Assembly (NCBI GenBank): GCA_042854365.1
Contig: AP031437.1
Coordinates: 2,356,001-2,420,000, forward strand
Source of the DNA: Anaeromassilibacillus sp001305115
GTDB lineage: Bacteria > Bacillota > Clostridia > Oscillospirales > Acutalibacteraceae
DNA length: 64,000 nt
Reading direction: 5' to 3'
Positions 17,759 to 28,800 of the stretch are shown one piece after another. A model generated the notes under the pieces. That model worked only from the letters and a program-made list of their open reading frames with translations. It was not told the DNA's origin and did not search any database. Made by a program: the position numbers and the translations under genes. Numbering within the stretch: position 1 is the stretch's first letter; every line of letters starts with the position of its first letter.

Positions 17759-18543
17759 TTTTCTCTGCCGATCTGGACCGCACGCTCCTTTTTTCACAAC
17801 GCCGCCTGGAGGGAGATGCGAAAGTCCTCCCTGTGGAGTATCGCTTTGAGGAGCCCTTTGGTTTTATGACCCCTGGTGCGCTCTCCGCACTGCGGGCATT
17901 GCAAAAGCGGGCTGTTTTCCTCATCAATACCCTCCGGGGATTGGAACAAGCCCATCGGGTAACCTTTGTCTCCGATGGAAGCTGCCGTTACTTATCTCTG
18001 CAAAACGGCTTATATCTATACCGCGACGGTAAGGAAGATCGCGTATGGATGGAACACGTAAAACACACCGTTTACTCCCTTCCCCTAGGTCTAACGGACG
18101 GAGTGAAACTGGTTCTGAAGCACTTACCGGGAATTCAGTGCCTTTCCAAGCAATATGAATATCTGGCTGTCTTTTTCGTGGAAGAAAATACATTCGACGA
18201 TTCTGCATACACTTCTTTGGCAAAGGAGTTTTATCCCTCTGGTTGGGGGTTGTACCGTCAAAGGAAGAAATTGTATCTTTATCCTAAGGCCCTACACAAG
18301 GGCGCCGTCCTCGAACGTGTTCGGGAATTGGAAGGCGGCGGCCTGACAGTAGGTTTTGGAGATTCCTGGTTCGATGTGCCGATGCTGCGCACCTGCGACA
18401 CAGCTTGGTCCCTAAAGGGATGTGAGCTTGAAGGCACCGACTGGGGATTTCCCATTCGATACTCCTCCCTGCCCGCTCAAGCCGGTACAGAGGAGGTTTT
18501 AACCCATATCTTAACCGGTATAGGAGAACGATCATATGCTTAA
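17755..18543 (+). CDS. HAD-superfamily phosphatase of the Ter module
   Basis: A 262-residue HAD hydrolase. Motif I is SADLDRTLLF, with Arg replacing the usual Gly in the D-x-D-x-T core; motif IV is VGFGDSWFDVPML near 200. In this conserved neighbourhood it is expected to dephosphorylate the nucleotide-like intermediate. The ATG at 17755 overlaps the previous stop (ATGA) and has GGGGAGG upstream. The 3' end overlaps the P-type ATPase start by 8 bases, so the five genes from 14254 to 21247 are tightly coupled. Confidence 0.82.
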   Translation: MIFSADLDRTLLFSQRRLEGDAKVLPVEYRFEEPFGFMTPGALSALRALQKRAVFLINTLRGLEQAHRVTFVSDGSCRYLSLQNGLYLYRDGKEDRVWMEHVKHTVYSLPLGLTDGVKLVLKHLPGIQCLSKQYEYLAVFFVEENTFDDSAYTSLAKEFYPSGWGLYRQRKKLYLYPKALHKGAVLERVRELEGGGLTVGFGDSWFDVPMLRTCDTAWSLKGCELEGTDWGFPIRYSSLPAQAGTEEVLTHILTGIGERSYA

Positions 18544-21247
18544 AAATCATGAAATAAACGCGCTTACTGAACAGGAAGCGGAAGAAAGCCGAAAAAAGTA
18601 TGGAAGCAACATGTTGACCCCGCCGGAGCAAACCTCTTTCTGGCGCGAATTGTGGGAAACTTTCCGTGGAGACGCCCTGATTCGCATTTTAACGGTGGCC
18701 TTGATCATCACGGTGGTGTTTGCGATTGCCGGCGTGGGCGACTGGCTGGAGGCTGTCGGCATCGCCATTGCGGTTATATTGGCAACCACGGTTTCAACCT
18801 ATAGCGAATATTCCAACAATCAACTGTTTCAAAAGCTCCAGGATGAATATTCCAAAATTCTCTGTAAAGTATTCCGCAAACGCAATGGTATGGTACAGAT
18901 TACAGACATGAAAATCGATGATATTGTTACGGGCGATTTTGTCCTCCTTCAGGCAGGGGACAAGGTTTGTGCGGACGGCTTCCTCATCGACGGCGATATA
19001 AAAGTTAATCAAGCGAGCCTCAACGGCGAAAGCGAAGAGGCGAAAAAGACCGCAGCGAATTCTGACTATGTTTACGATGCAGATAAAATTGACTTCTTAG
19101 ACCCGTATAAGGTATATCGCGGTTCGGTAGTAACCAGCGGCGAAGCCATTATGCAGGTTAAATGTGTGGGCGACCAATCGCAATTCGGCCGTTTGGCGCA
19201 GGAACTCAAGGAGGACGATGAACGCGAATCGCCTTTGAAGGTCAAACTGGGAAAAGTGGCCGATGCTATCTCCAAATTTGGCTACATCGGTGGAACATTG
19301 ATCGCCATAGCCTTCATGGTCAACTGCATCTTCTTTAATCCGACGCTCTTGCCCGGCGCTCCTGCCTACTTCTCTGTGGAGAATATCATGCAGATTTTGC
19401 GCGACCTCGTTTCCTCCATCACGCTGGCGGTTGTCATCATCGTAGTAGCCGTTCCGGAAGGCCTGCCAATGATGATTGCATTGGTGTCTGGGTTAAACAT
19501 GAAAAAACTTCTGAAAGACAACATCCTCATCCGTAAAATCGATGGCGCAGAAACAGCTGGAAGCCTGAACATTCTCTTTTCTGATAAGACGGGCACCATC
19601 ACTAAAGGGGCTCTGCAGGTGGTGGATTTCATTTCTCCCGAGGGAAAAGATTACCAGAGCTTTGCCAGCATTCCGGATCCGCTGCGCGAGATGCTTCTAA
19701 TCAATATTTGTGGCAATACCAATGCAATCGCACTGGTCAACAATGGAACCTTACAGGTCACCGGCGGCAATGCCACAGAACGGGCGCTCCACGAATTTGT
19801 GGGGGTTGACGGGACGTTGACGTACGAAACTTACAAAATGGAGTGCGAGGATACGCTGATGTTCAACAGCGCAAACAAGTACTCGGCCAGCGTGATGAAA
19901 GGGCGCCTGAATCGGGCCATCATCAAAGGGGCGCCGGAAAAGCTTCTGGCGTACTGTACCGCCTATTACGGCGAGGACCTACAGGTCCATCCCCTCACGG
20001 ATGAGGTACGGGCAGTACTCGAAAAGCGCATGGCTGCCCTCTCAGAAAAAGCGATGCGTGTCCTTGCCTTTGCCACTTCCGACAACCGAATTGGCGAACA
20101 TCTTTTACAGGATATGACTTTCGTCGGCATGGTTGGAATCCGGGACGAATTGCGCCCCGAGGCGGTGCAAGCAATTCAAACTGCAAAACGCGCCGGAATT
20201 CAAGTGGTCATGGTCACAGGCGATAAGAAAGAGACCGCCGCAGCCATTGCCCGAGACGCCAAACTCATTGAATCTACAGACGATTTGGCGCTGACCAGCG
20301 AGGATTTAGCCTCCATGTCCGATGAGGAACTCAAAAAGGTATTGCCGCGCCTGCGTGTAGTCGCGCGTGCACTTCCGACGGACAAGAGCCGTTTGGTTCG
20401 CGTTTCACAGGAATTGAACCTGGTGGTCGGTATGACGGGCGACGGCGTCAACGATGCGCCCGCCCTGAAAAAAGCCGACGTAGGTTTTGCGATGGGTTCA
20501 GGCACAGAGGTTTCCAAAGAAGCGGCAGCGATCACCATCCTCGACGACAATTTTAATTCCGTTGTAAAAACCGTTTTGTACGGACGTACCATCTACAACA
20601 ATATTCGGAAATTCATTGTCTTTCAACTTACCATCAACATCAGTGCTGTTTTGATCGCCCTAATTGGGCCATTTATCGGCATGGGCACACCGCTGTCTGT
20701 CACGCAAATGTTGTGGGTCAATATCGTGATGGATACGCTTGCGGCGCTTGCACTGGGCGGCGAACCCGCCCTGGACCGCTATATGGATGAAAAACCAAAG
20801 CGCAGAGACGAATCCATCATCAGCAAAAATATGTGGTCCTCTCTCTTGGTCATGGGGATTTATCTGACCACCGCCAGCCTGGTTTTTCTTCAGCATCCTT
20901 TCTTCCAGAGTCTGTTCCGCCTGGACGGCGAGATGGTTTACGAAGGACACGACATCTATTTTATGACCGGGTTTTTCTGTTTCTATGTACTTAGCGCTAT
21001 GCTGAACGGATTTAATGCGCGTACGGAAAAGCTCAATATCTTTGATAATATTATGCAAAACAAGATGTTCCTATATATCATGGCGCTGATCGCTGTTGTA
21101 CAGGTTCTTATGACCTTCATCGGCGGGCCTATCCTTCGGACGGCTCCACTGACCCTTCAAGAATGGGGCGTCGTAGTTTTGCTTTCGCTGATAGTTCTCC
21201 CGGTTGGAACCATACGCAAGCTGATCTTCCCCGAAAAACACGCCTGA
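18536..21247 (+). CDS. Calcium-translocating P-type ATPase (type IIB-like)
   Basis: A 903-residue membrane pump. The phosphorylation site is SDKTGTITKG with D350. PEGLPMMIAL in the fourth membrane helix is the Ca2+-site motif of type II Ca2+-ATPases. The actuator loop reads NGESEEAKK, and the hinge is MTGDGVNDAPALKKADVGF. There are two helices before the actuator domain, two flanking PEGL and about six at the C-terminus. It likely exports Ca2+; this fits its partners, since TerD proteins bind Ca2+. It overlaps the HAD gene by 8 bases. Confidence 0.92.
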   Translation: MLKNHEINALTEQEAEESRKKYGSNMLTPPEQTSFWRELWETFRGDALIRILTVALIITVVFAIAGVGDWLEAVGIAIAVILATTVSTYSEYSNNQLFQKLQDEYSKILCKVFRKRNGMVQITDMKIDDIVTGDFVLLQAGDKVCADGFLIDGDIKVNQASLNGESEEAKKTAANSDYVYDADKIDFLDPYKVYRGSVVTSGEAIMQVKCVGDQSQFGRLAQELKEDDERESPLKVKLGKVADAISKFGYIGGTLIAIAFMVNCIFFNPTLLPGAPAYFSVENIMQILRDLVSSITLAVVIIVVAVPEGLPMMIALVSGLNMKKLLKDNILIRKIDGAETAGSLNILFSDKTGTITKGALQVVDFISPEGKDYQSFASIPDPLREMLLINICGNTNAIALVNNGTLQVTGGNATERALHEFVGVDGTLTYETYKMECEDTLMFNSANKYSASVMKGRLNRAIIKGAPEKLLAYCTAYYGEDLQVHPLTDEVRAVLEKRMAALSEKAMRVLAFATSDNRIGEHLLQDMTFVGMVGIRDELRPEAVQAIQTAKRAGIQVVMVTGDKKETAAAIARDAKLIESTDDLALTSEDLASMSDEELKKVLPRLRVVARALPTDKSRLVRVSQELNLVVGMTGDGVNDAPALKKADVGFAMGSGTEVSKEAAAITILDDNFNSVVKTVLYGRTIYNNIRKFIVFQLTINISAVLIALIGPFIGMGTPLSVTQMLWVNIVMDTLAALALGGEPALDRYMDEKPKRRDESIISKNMWSSLLVMGIYLTTASLVFLQHPFFQSLFRLDGEMVYEGHDIYFMTGFFCFYVLSAMLNGFNARTEKLNIFDNIMQNKMFLYIMALIAVVQVLMTFIGGPILRTAPLTLQEWGVVVLLSLIVLPVGTIRKLIFPEKHA

Positions 21248-21262
21248 TTCAGGAGGTGTACT

Positions 21263-22642
21263 ATGCTGGATTTTTTGCGCGGGCAAAAAGAATCCGTTCG
21301 CAGACTCTGTAGCGGCCTGGAATTGGATTTGGAACTCTACCACAAAGCCCCTTTGGAAATTGATATTGGGTGTTTTGGGCTGGATGCAGCCGGACGTCTT
21401 TCTGATGAGCGCTATTTTGTCTTTTACAATCAAAAGAATTCCCCAAAAAATGAAATCGTTCTTCGCGATGGGGTGGCCAGCGGCGCTGTTCGTTTTCACC
21501 TGTGTCTGGATCAGTTGCCCTCCCACATCGCTAAACTATCCTTTACGGCAGCAATCGACGGAACACGTACCATGCAGGAGTTGGAAAAGGGCCACGTGTG
21601 TCTTTTTCGCGGCCAGGAAGAGGTCGGACGTTATTCCTACACGGGCGGCCAGTTTTCGGCGGAACGTGCCATTGTCATCTGTGAGCTCTACCGTCGAGGG
21701 GATGACTGGCGATTCAATGCGGTTGGGCGCGGTTTTAACGGTGGATTGAAAGCACTGGTGGAACACTTTGGGGGGACAGTAGCTGGTTCCGTTCCCTCCA
21801 CACCTCCCATGATCAATCGTCCGTCGTCTCCCTCGCCCCCACAACAGCCGAATCCCTCCCCTCGGAATCCGGCCGGACCTTCTTTGGTACAAAACATTGT
21901 CGCTTCCCTACCAAACCATGTCTGTTCCCGCATGGACAATTTAGCGCGTCAGTGCCGCGGGGATACGGAATACTTAACCAGTCTCTATAAGAATATGTTT
22001 GCTTCTTTTGCACGTCATCCGGATGTGGCTGATCTTCCAGTACAGGTTGTCACGTGTATGGATGCTTCCGGCTCCATGTTTGATCTGTATCGAAATGGCC
22101 GTATGCAGCGTGTAATCGACAAATTTTTCGCCTTTGCGACCACCCTATCCGATATTGCCTCAATGGACCTGTGGGCTTTTGGAGCAAAAAGCCGTCAGTT
22201 TGGCGCGGTCACGATGGATAATGTGCGAGACTACACCTTTGCAGAAGCCGGGGGATTTGAGCGGTGGATGAGTATGCTCAACTACCAATACAACAATGAA
22301 CCGGAGGCTATGCGTGACATTATGATGATCTATGGCGCTCTTCGAAAGCCGGTGATGGTCCTCTTCATCACAGATGGCCGTCTCAGTTCGGATTGGGAGA
22401 TCGAAGAAATTCTGATCAAGACCTCCCGCTTCCCTATCTATTGGCAGTTTGTAGGCTTACACGGCGAGGAATATGGCGTTCTGGAGCGCCTACAAGAAAT
22501 CGATGGGCGCCGTTCTGAAAATGCTGCCTTCTTAAAACTGGACGATATCGACGATCTCAGCGACAGTGCGCTCTATGAATCTTTGCTTAGCAACCTGGAG
22601 GGTTGGCTAAAGGAGATTCAATACAAACATATTTTGGAGTAA
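21263..22642 (+). CDS. TerF-like protein: TerD domain fused to von Willebrand A domain
   Basis: A 459-residue protein. Residues 1-165 are a TerD domain (IDIGCFGLDAAG, YRRGDDWRFNAVGRGFNGGL). A linker rich in Pro, Ser and Asn (about 172-205) leads to a vWA domain from about 210 on. The metal-ion-dependent adhesion site is intact: DASGS at 267-271, with LFITDGRLSSDWE further on. TerF-type proteins are thought to organise Ter complexes through vWA-metal contacts. AGGAGGTG precedes the ATG. Last gene of the operon; a terminator follows. Confidence 0.88.
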   Translation: MLDFLRGQKESVRRLCSGLELDLELYHKAPLEIDIGCFGLDAAGRLSDERYFVFYNQKNSPKNEIVLRDGVASGAVRFHLCLDQLPSHIAKLSFTAAIDGTRTMQELEKGHVCLFRGQEEVGRYSYTGGQFSAERAIVICELYRRGDDWRFNAVGRGFNGGLKALVEHFGGTVAGSVPSTPPMINRPSSPSPPQQPNPSPRNPAGPSLVQNIVASLPNHVCSRMDNLARQCRGDTEYLTSLYKNMFASFARHPDVADLPVQVVTCMDASGSMFDLYRNGRMQRVIDKFFAFATTLSDIASMDLWAFGAKSRQFGAVTMDNVRDYTFAEAGGFERWMSMLNYQYNNEPEAMRDIMMIYGALRKPVMVLFITDGRLSSDWEIEEILIKTSRFPIYWQFVGLHGEEYGVLERLQEIDGRRSENAAFLKLDDIDDLSDSALYESLLSNLEGWLKEIQYKHILE

Positions 22643-22672
22643 CCCGATTGCGCTTTTTACAGGTTTATGGAA

Positions 22673-22715
22673 AGACCCCCTGCTATGCGGTTTGCATAGC
22701 AGGGGGTCTATTTTG
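22673..22715. terminator. Bidirectional terminator between the Ter operon and the glycosidase locus
   Basis: A perfect 16-bp stem (22673-22688 with 22694-22709) and a 5-base loop is followed by TATTTTGT on the plus strand. It ends the Ter operon and may also stop the convergent giant glycosidase transcript. Between 22716 and 22858 nothing else is recognisable. Confidence 0.9.
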
Positions 22716-22858
22716 TATTGCTTTTGCTATTTACGACATCCCGTCAAAAAGCTCCTCGTAACAGGATTACAAGGGGAAGGGGGTTCTTCTCTGGTACAAG
22801 AGCCTCGAAAAGAAAACCAACTCCTCCCTCGTTATCCTTTTGACTGCGTTTCCTGTTC

Positions 22859-25800
22859 TTATGCGATGGTCACTGCACAATGTTTCTGTGCTGCCTCACC
22901 GGGCATGGTTGTATAGACGCCTGTGCTGCTGCCCGGCACACCTACTGCATAAATACGGAAGTAATAGTCTTGGCCCTTCTTTGCTACAAACTGTGTCTTA
23001 AGAACAGCGCTATTCCCCACGGTAAAGTTCGGAACTACGTCGCTTCCATTGACCACCGTCATCTTAAAGCAATAGGCGCTGCCCCGCTTCATTGTGAAAG
23101 GAACCGTCGTATCGGATACCACAGAAACCTTCTGCGTTACATTGGATGCACTGGAAAGGACTGCAATCGCAGTACCCGCGCCGCTTGTATTGCCCACGGC
23201 CTTCTTTCCAGAGGAAGAACTCCCCTTGTGGCTGCTGGAGCCATTATTCCCGCTTTGATGGTTCTCGTTGTCTTTCTCAATGGCAACGAGGGCGCCAATC
23301 GCGGCAGTCAAAGCCTTTGTTCCGTCATCTACAACCTTCTGATCGTCCTCACTAAGGTCGTCTCTGTCCAACAAAGCATTGGCATTTTCCAATGCGCGTT
23401 CCAAAACACGGACGCTCTCTTTTGTATAGAGGGAACGATCGATTTGATCCGCGCGCTGGACTTCTGCCTGCAGCTGCGATTTATCTGCCTTCAAGCGCAT
23501 ATTCGCAATTGCGCGCGCCAATGCGCTCGCCGCCTCGTCAACAGAATTCTGCTCCGATTCCTCTGTAATTGCAAGCGCTGCCTCATATGCTACACGAAGG
23601 TCGTCCCAACCTTGATTGACATAAGCATCTGCATGATCGAAGATTGCCTGTGCTTCTACCAACAATACGTCCAGTTGGCTCCGGTCCGCCTTATACTGGA
23701 GCTCCTCCATTGCCTTGCGCAATGCATCCTGGGCCTCTGAGATGCTATCCTCCATTGCATTTTCATTGGCTAGAACAGCCTCTGCATCTGCAATGGCATC
23801 TTGCAATACCTGGTAGCTGGTTTCTGTAAAGAACTCTGCTTCAATCATCTTAGCAAGTTCCACGTCCATTTCCAGGGCACTCTTGTCGCCCGGTTTAAAT
23901 TCCAAAAGATGCAATACATTGATCAAATCCGACCATGCTTTGTCAATCTCTTCCTGGGTAGCCGTTTTTTCCGCGTAGACTTCTTTTGCGGCACTTAGCG
24001 CTTTGTCAAAAGCCTTCTGCACCACAGGAACCGCTTCGTCCACTTGCGCTTTGATATTCTCGCTCTCTGCGTATTGAATGGTCTGATCGAGGGTTCCTTT
24101 GTATACGGTGGCAAAGTGGATCTGAATGGTGGTGTCTTTATTGGGCATGGTCAACAGATACGTAAAACCATCCACATCAAATTCGGCAGGCTTTCCGTTC
24201 ACCTGTACATCCGCAAACGTCCTTCCTTCCACAGAAGGAACAAATACAAGTTGGAGTTCATCGCCGCCCATAACCTCTGCTTCGTATTTACCAAGCAAAT
24301 CTGCAATATGCTGCGTTTCATCATTGACCGATAGGTTTGCATTCTTGGTGTAAAGGACGCTCAAAAGGTGGCTCTCTGGCGTCAATGTGCCAACGTCAAC
24401 CTCACACCTTGTCAGAAGTTCTGTCCCATTGACCTGCGCAGTGATGGTCGCCGTACCATCTTTCAAAGCAACCACAACGCCCTCCGAATCAACGGTGGCA
24501 ACCTCTGGGTTCGAGGAAGTCCAGGTCAACGCTGCATCGCTGTGGTTCGTCGGGTATACATCTGCCTGTAGGGCATACGTATCACCAACCGAAAGCTGCA
24601 CATTCTCCTCCCGCATTTCTACCTCTGAAATACCGGCAATATTTAAGGCGCGAATCTCTGCCGCAGAGGAATAATTTCCAACCGAATCGATGGACATCAA
24701 CTTGAGATTGGTAACCGTCATGGTGGGGAAGGTGGCCTCTTTCCATCCATCTACCGCCTCCCAGGTCCCCTCGGCGACCTTTTCATAAGTGGCTCCATTG
24801 TCCATGCTAGCATAAAGTTCATATTGCTTCACCGTGCCGTTGCCAGCCCCAGAACGCGGTAAATACCGGTAAGTGTTCACTTCGGTAGGAGTTGCAAAGT
24901 GGATGTCAATCCACTGCTGATCCCTGGATATGCCATCCCAGTCGGTATGCCAAATCGTGCTGGTATCATTATCGAGTACTTTTGAGGCATCCTCACTCGA
25001 CGAATTGCTATTTCCTGCTGTCGCTGTCAGAATGCTCAAATCCACTGCTTCTACCACAGAATTTGTACGTACCTTTGCGGGTTCACTTGCATTTCCAGAG
25101 GCATCCACTGCTTGAACTACATAATAGAAATCTCCATCATGCGCAAAATCATCTGTAAAGGTGTTGGTTTTTGTATTGATGAGCAATGTATCATCGTTTA
25201 ACGCAAAGGTTTCCTCTTCGGAGCCATATACATTGTACTGTACAAAGCCGCTATTGTCGGTACATGCAGTCCAATCCAACGTCACCACGCCGGCCTCGTC
25301 CGCAGAAGCGTGCAGATCTTTTACATCTGTCGGAGCCTCTGTGTCTGGTTCCAGTTCCCCTTCTTCAAATGTCAGGGTCCAGTTGACCGTCTGATTTTCT
25401 TCCGCATCCATACTCAACTCGACATAATTGCCAAACGGGCTCTGTACAAAGCTGGAAACGACCTCTGCATTGTCCACTTGGAGTTCCTTTGCAATCAACT
25501 GATGATCATCCAGCGGAATGATTGCCTTGTAAGGATCGTTCCCAACAATTTCAAACGTACCCGACAGAGTCTTGGAATCTGCATCATACTGAACGTTCTT
25601 CACATCAAAGTCGCCCTGCAGGAGGTGACGGTTTGTGGAAAGCACAAATGGGTCCTCCCGTACTTCACGGACAGCCATCGTGCGCATCTCGTTCTTGCGA
25701 ACCTTCTGTGAGAGGATGTCGCTTCCCTGATACCGACCAATATAATTCCAGTTCCAGAAATCCCACACTTCATACTCCTTCTCAGGATCAAGGCCAATAC

Positions 25801-28800
25801 CGCCAAACGCAATATCTTCACCCAGATCAGCGCTGATGGTTTGCGCACGGTCTGTCTGATTCCAGAACAGGAGAATATGATCGTCGTAGTCGGAATCGAA
25901 CTTATAATCGTAAACTACTGGTAAATTGCTGCCCAATTCGAATAGACCAACCGGACGGGCAGTGATACCGTTGATCGGGAATGGAACGGACTTACCAATG
26001 TCACGAATTTTCTGATCGTCCATGCGGGTGACACTCTCTCCAATGGTCATCTTTCCAAAGAAGAAGGCGGTACCCGTAATCTCTGCACGGCGTAAGTCCA
26101 GATCGGCATCGCTGAACACCTTAACGTCCGGATACAGAAGCTTTGTGGTTCTATGCCGGTACCACTGGTAGGAACTCATGCGGGTCATTTCCGGTGTAAA
26201 TGCGTTGTTGTCGCCAATGGTGCGCTGAATGTCGATCAAACCAATGGCCAAATCGGAACCGCTGTATTCCCAGGAATTTTCCGTAATGCGGATGTCCGGG
26301 CCTACGAATTTCTTCGGCAAGGCGAAGATATTGCGGTATGCAGAAACCGCTGTTGCATATGGGTCCTCAAAACCGCCTGTCTTATCCAGCAGGTATCCGC
26401 CACTTGTCCCGTGATACTGGCCTGCATAGTCAAAGAATAGAGAACGAATGCCCGAGTTTTTAATGTTCGTGTAAACATCCTCCATATGAGCAATAAAATC
26501 TGGATCGGTATAGTCCGGCCCCTCATTGGGATCGTTGTACAGCATATGTCCAGGATACTGCTCACAGTAATCATCCGAACGATAGGAGGCCTGCATATAC
26601 AAGCCGCCCTCGCCGCCGGCCTCGTTCATCGCCTTGTTCCAATCTGCGATGGTCGGATAATTGTCCGTCATATGTCCAAACTCTTTCCAATGTTCGTCAT
26701 CCCACCAGAGCTGCTCGTTTGGATTGACATAGCTGTCCGGTTCCACACGCAGGTTCGGAATTGCATAATTGGATACCCCGCGGTCCACCAGGTCTTTGAC
26801 CTCCTGCACCGCAAAGTCCGCATTGTTAGCGCCAGGCGTCAGCCAGTTGACATACCAGAGGCATTCGTAATAGTATGGGTCAAAGTCGATCAAATCGACA
26901 TGCATGGCATCTGCCTGTTTGTCCGCATAGGCCTCCAAAGCGGTGTAGGGGTTCTTTTCTGTGAAATTCACCATCGCCTTGTCGCCCATATAGAGCTGGT
27001 CCTCGTCCACCAGTTTACCCGTATTGTCATAAATGCGAATTTTTGCATCGATCCCTTTACGGCCATTGTTATCCAAGGCCGTGCCCGTATGATAAGCTGT
27101 ATCGATGGTGTTTTGGAATTCGTAGGTAGTCAGTCCGCCGATCACAAAGCTTTCTTTAGCTGGATTGTCACGATAAGAAATCAATGTATTGTTTTTGGAC
27201 GTTGCATTCACACCGTCAATCAGACGCGGAACGGTCCAGTTTCCTTCGCCGGTCAGCAAAACGTGATCTTCTTCTGGATCGGGGCCTACAAATATACCGC
27301 CGCCGTTCGCATAATTGGCCACCAAAGGATACATCTGCATCAGCTTGGCCTTTTCGCCGGAAGTATTGACGATTCCCGCCGTCAGAATAATCTCTCCACG
27401 GCCATCTTCCAGGGTCACATCCAAAACAATGCTGTTTTTACCGTCCTTTTCGCCGATGATTCGCATGGTTCTTACTGTTTCAGAGTCTTCAGCTACCTCT
27501 TCCATTCGGAACGAATACCCGTCGATGCTCTTATCGTCATTGACTTGCGTATAAGCGTTCAGGATATATGGCAAACTGCTCTCCTGTTCATAGGCGGAAT
27601 ACCGGCCGGTTTCCATATTATAGATGACGCGAACCTTGCTGTTTTGAATCATGGCAAATTGTTCGCCTATCGTAGAGATCTCGGTTCGATCCGGTACAAC
27701 CAAATCGCCCAGACTGGCAAAGCTGACCTCTGCACGGATATTTTCCCCGCCATTCGCCACAGCGCAGACCTTAAAACTGCCGCTCTTGTGAATGGTAAGC
27801 AAACCATTCTGATCGATCTCTGCAATGTCCGTCCCCTCGGGTTCCACTGACCAAGTGATGGTTTTATCCATCGCTGTTGTGGGATAGATTGTTGCAATCA
27901 TCTGTACGGTTCCCGTTTCTGGACGTACAGTCTCTCCATCCTCGGGGGCAATCGACAAACGTTTCACCGGGATTACATCGCCGTAGTCAGTATCAAAGAA
28001 AATACCATTGACTACCGCGTTTGTCTTTAGCGGTGAATAGTTTTCATTATTAATCACAACGTCAATCGAGCCGGCAAAGGTTACCGTTACATATTTCCCT
28101 TGAGATAGTTTCTCGATTTCGATTTTTTGTGAAACGGGAATTTTCGTGTCCGCTTTAAACGCCTGGTAACTCACCTTTCTACCGTTTTCATTTTCTGCTA
28201 AAGCATAGAAGGTCACCTTGTGCGTATCATTGTCATTTACACGGATTTTGACCGTCAGACATTTGTCGTCAAAGCGATAGGAAATCTTTCGGGTATCTTC
28301 GCTATCCTCTGGATTCGGGAGTCCATCCGGAAGCGTATCCGCCGTTCCAGTCTTTGCCAAATAGTTTCCATTGCGGTCTTCCGTTCCATAGGAGATGGAA
28401 TCCACATAATAGGGAAGATTTTCTATGTCGGTGGCATTATCTCCCCATGCATTCAGCACATAACCATCCGCCCCATATTGGTCAATCCAATTTCCACGCG
28501 TCTCTGCATCCACAGTCCACGCCTCTGCATCCCCGGGTGTCATACTGATGGTGCAACTTCCTTTGACCTCGGAACCATCCTTCGCTTCTGCGGTTACCAC
28601 ATAAATTCCGGCATCTTCAATTGTCAGTTTCCCGTCCTCCGTAATGGTAGCTTTGCCGTCGCCTTCCACCTCCAAAGGCTCTACACTCCAAGAAACCTCT
28701 TTGTTTGCCGCATAAGAAGGGGCAACCTCTGCCGTCATCTGGATAGGAAATTCCTCTTGGTCAAATGTATCGCGTCCATCCGGCGCGCTCACATTGATCC

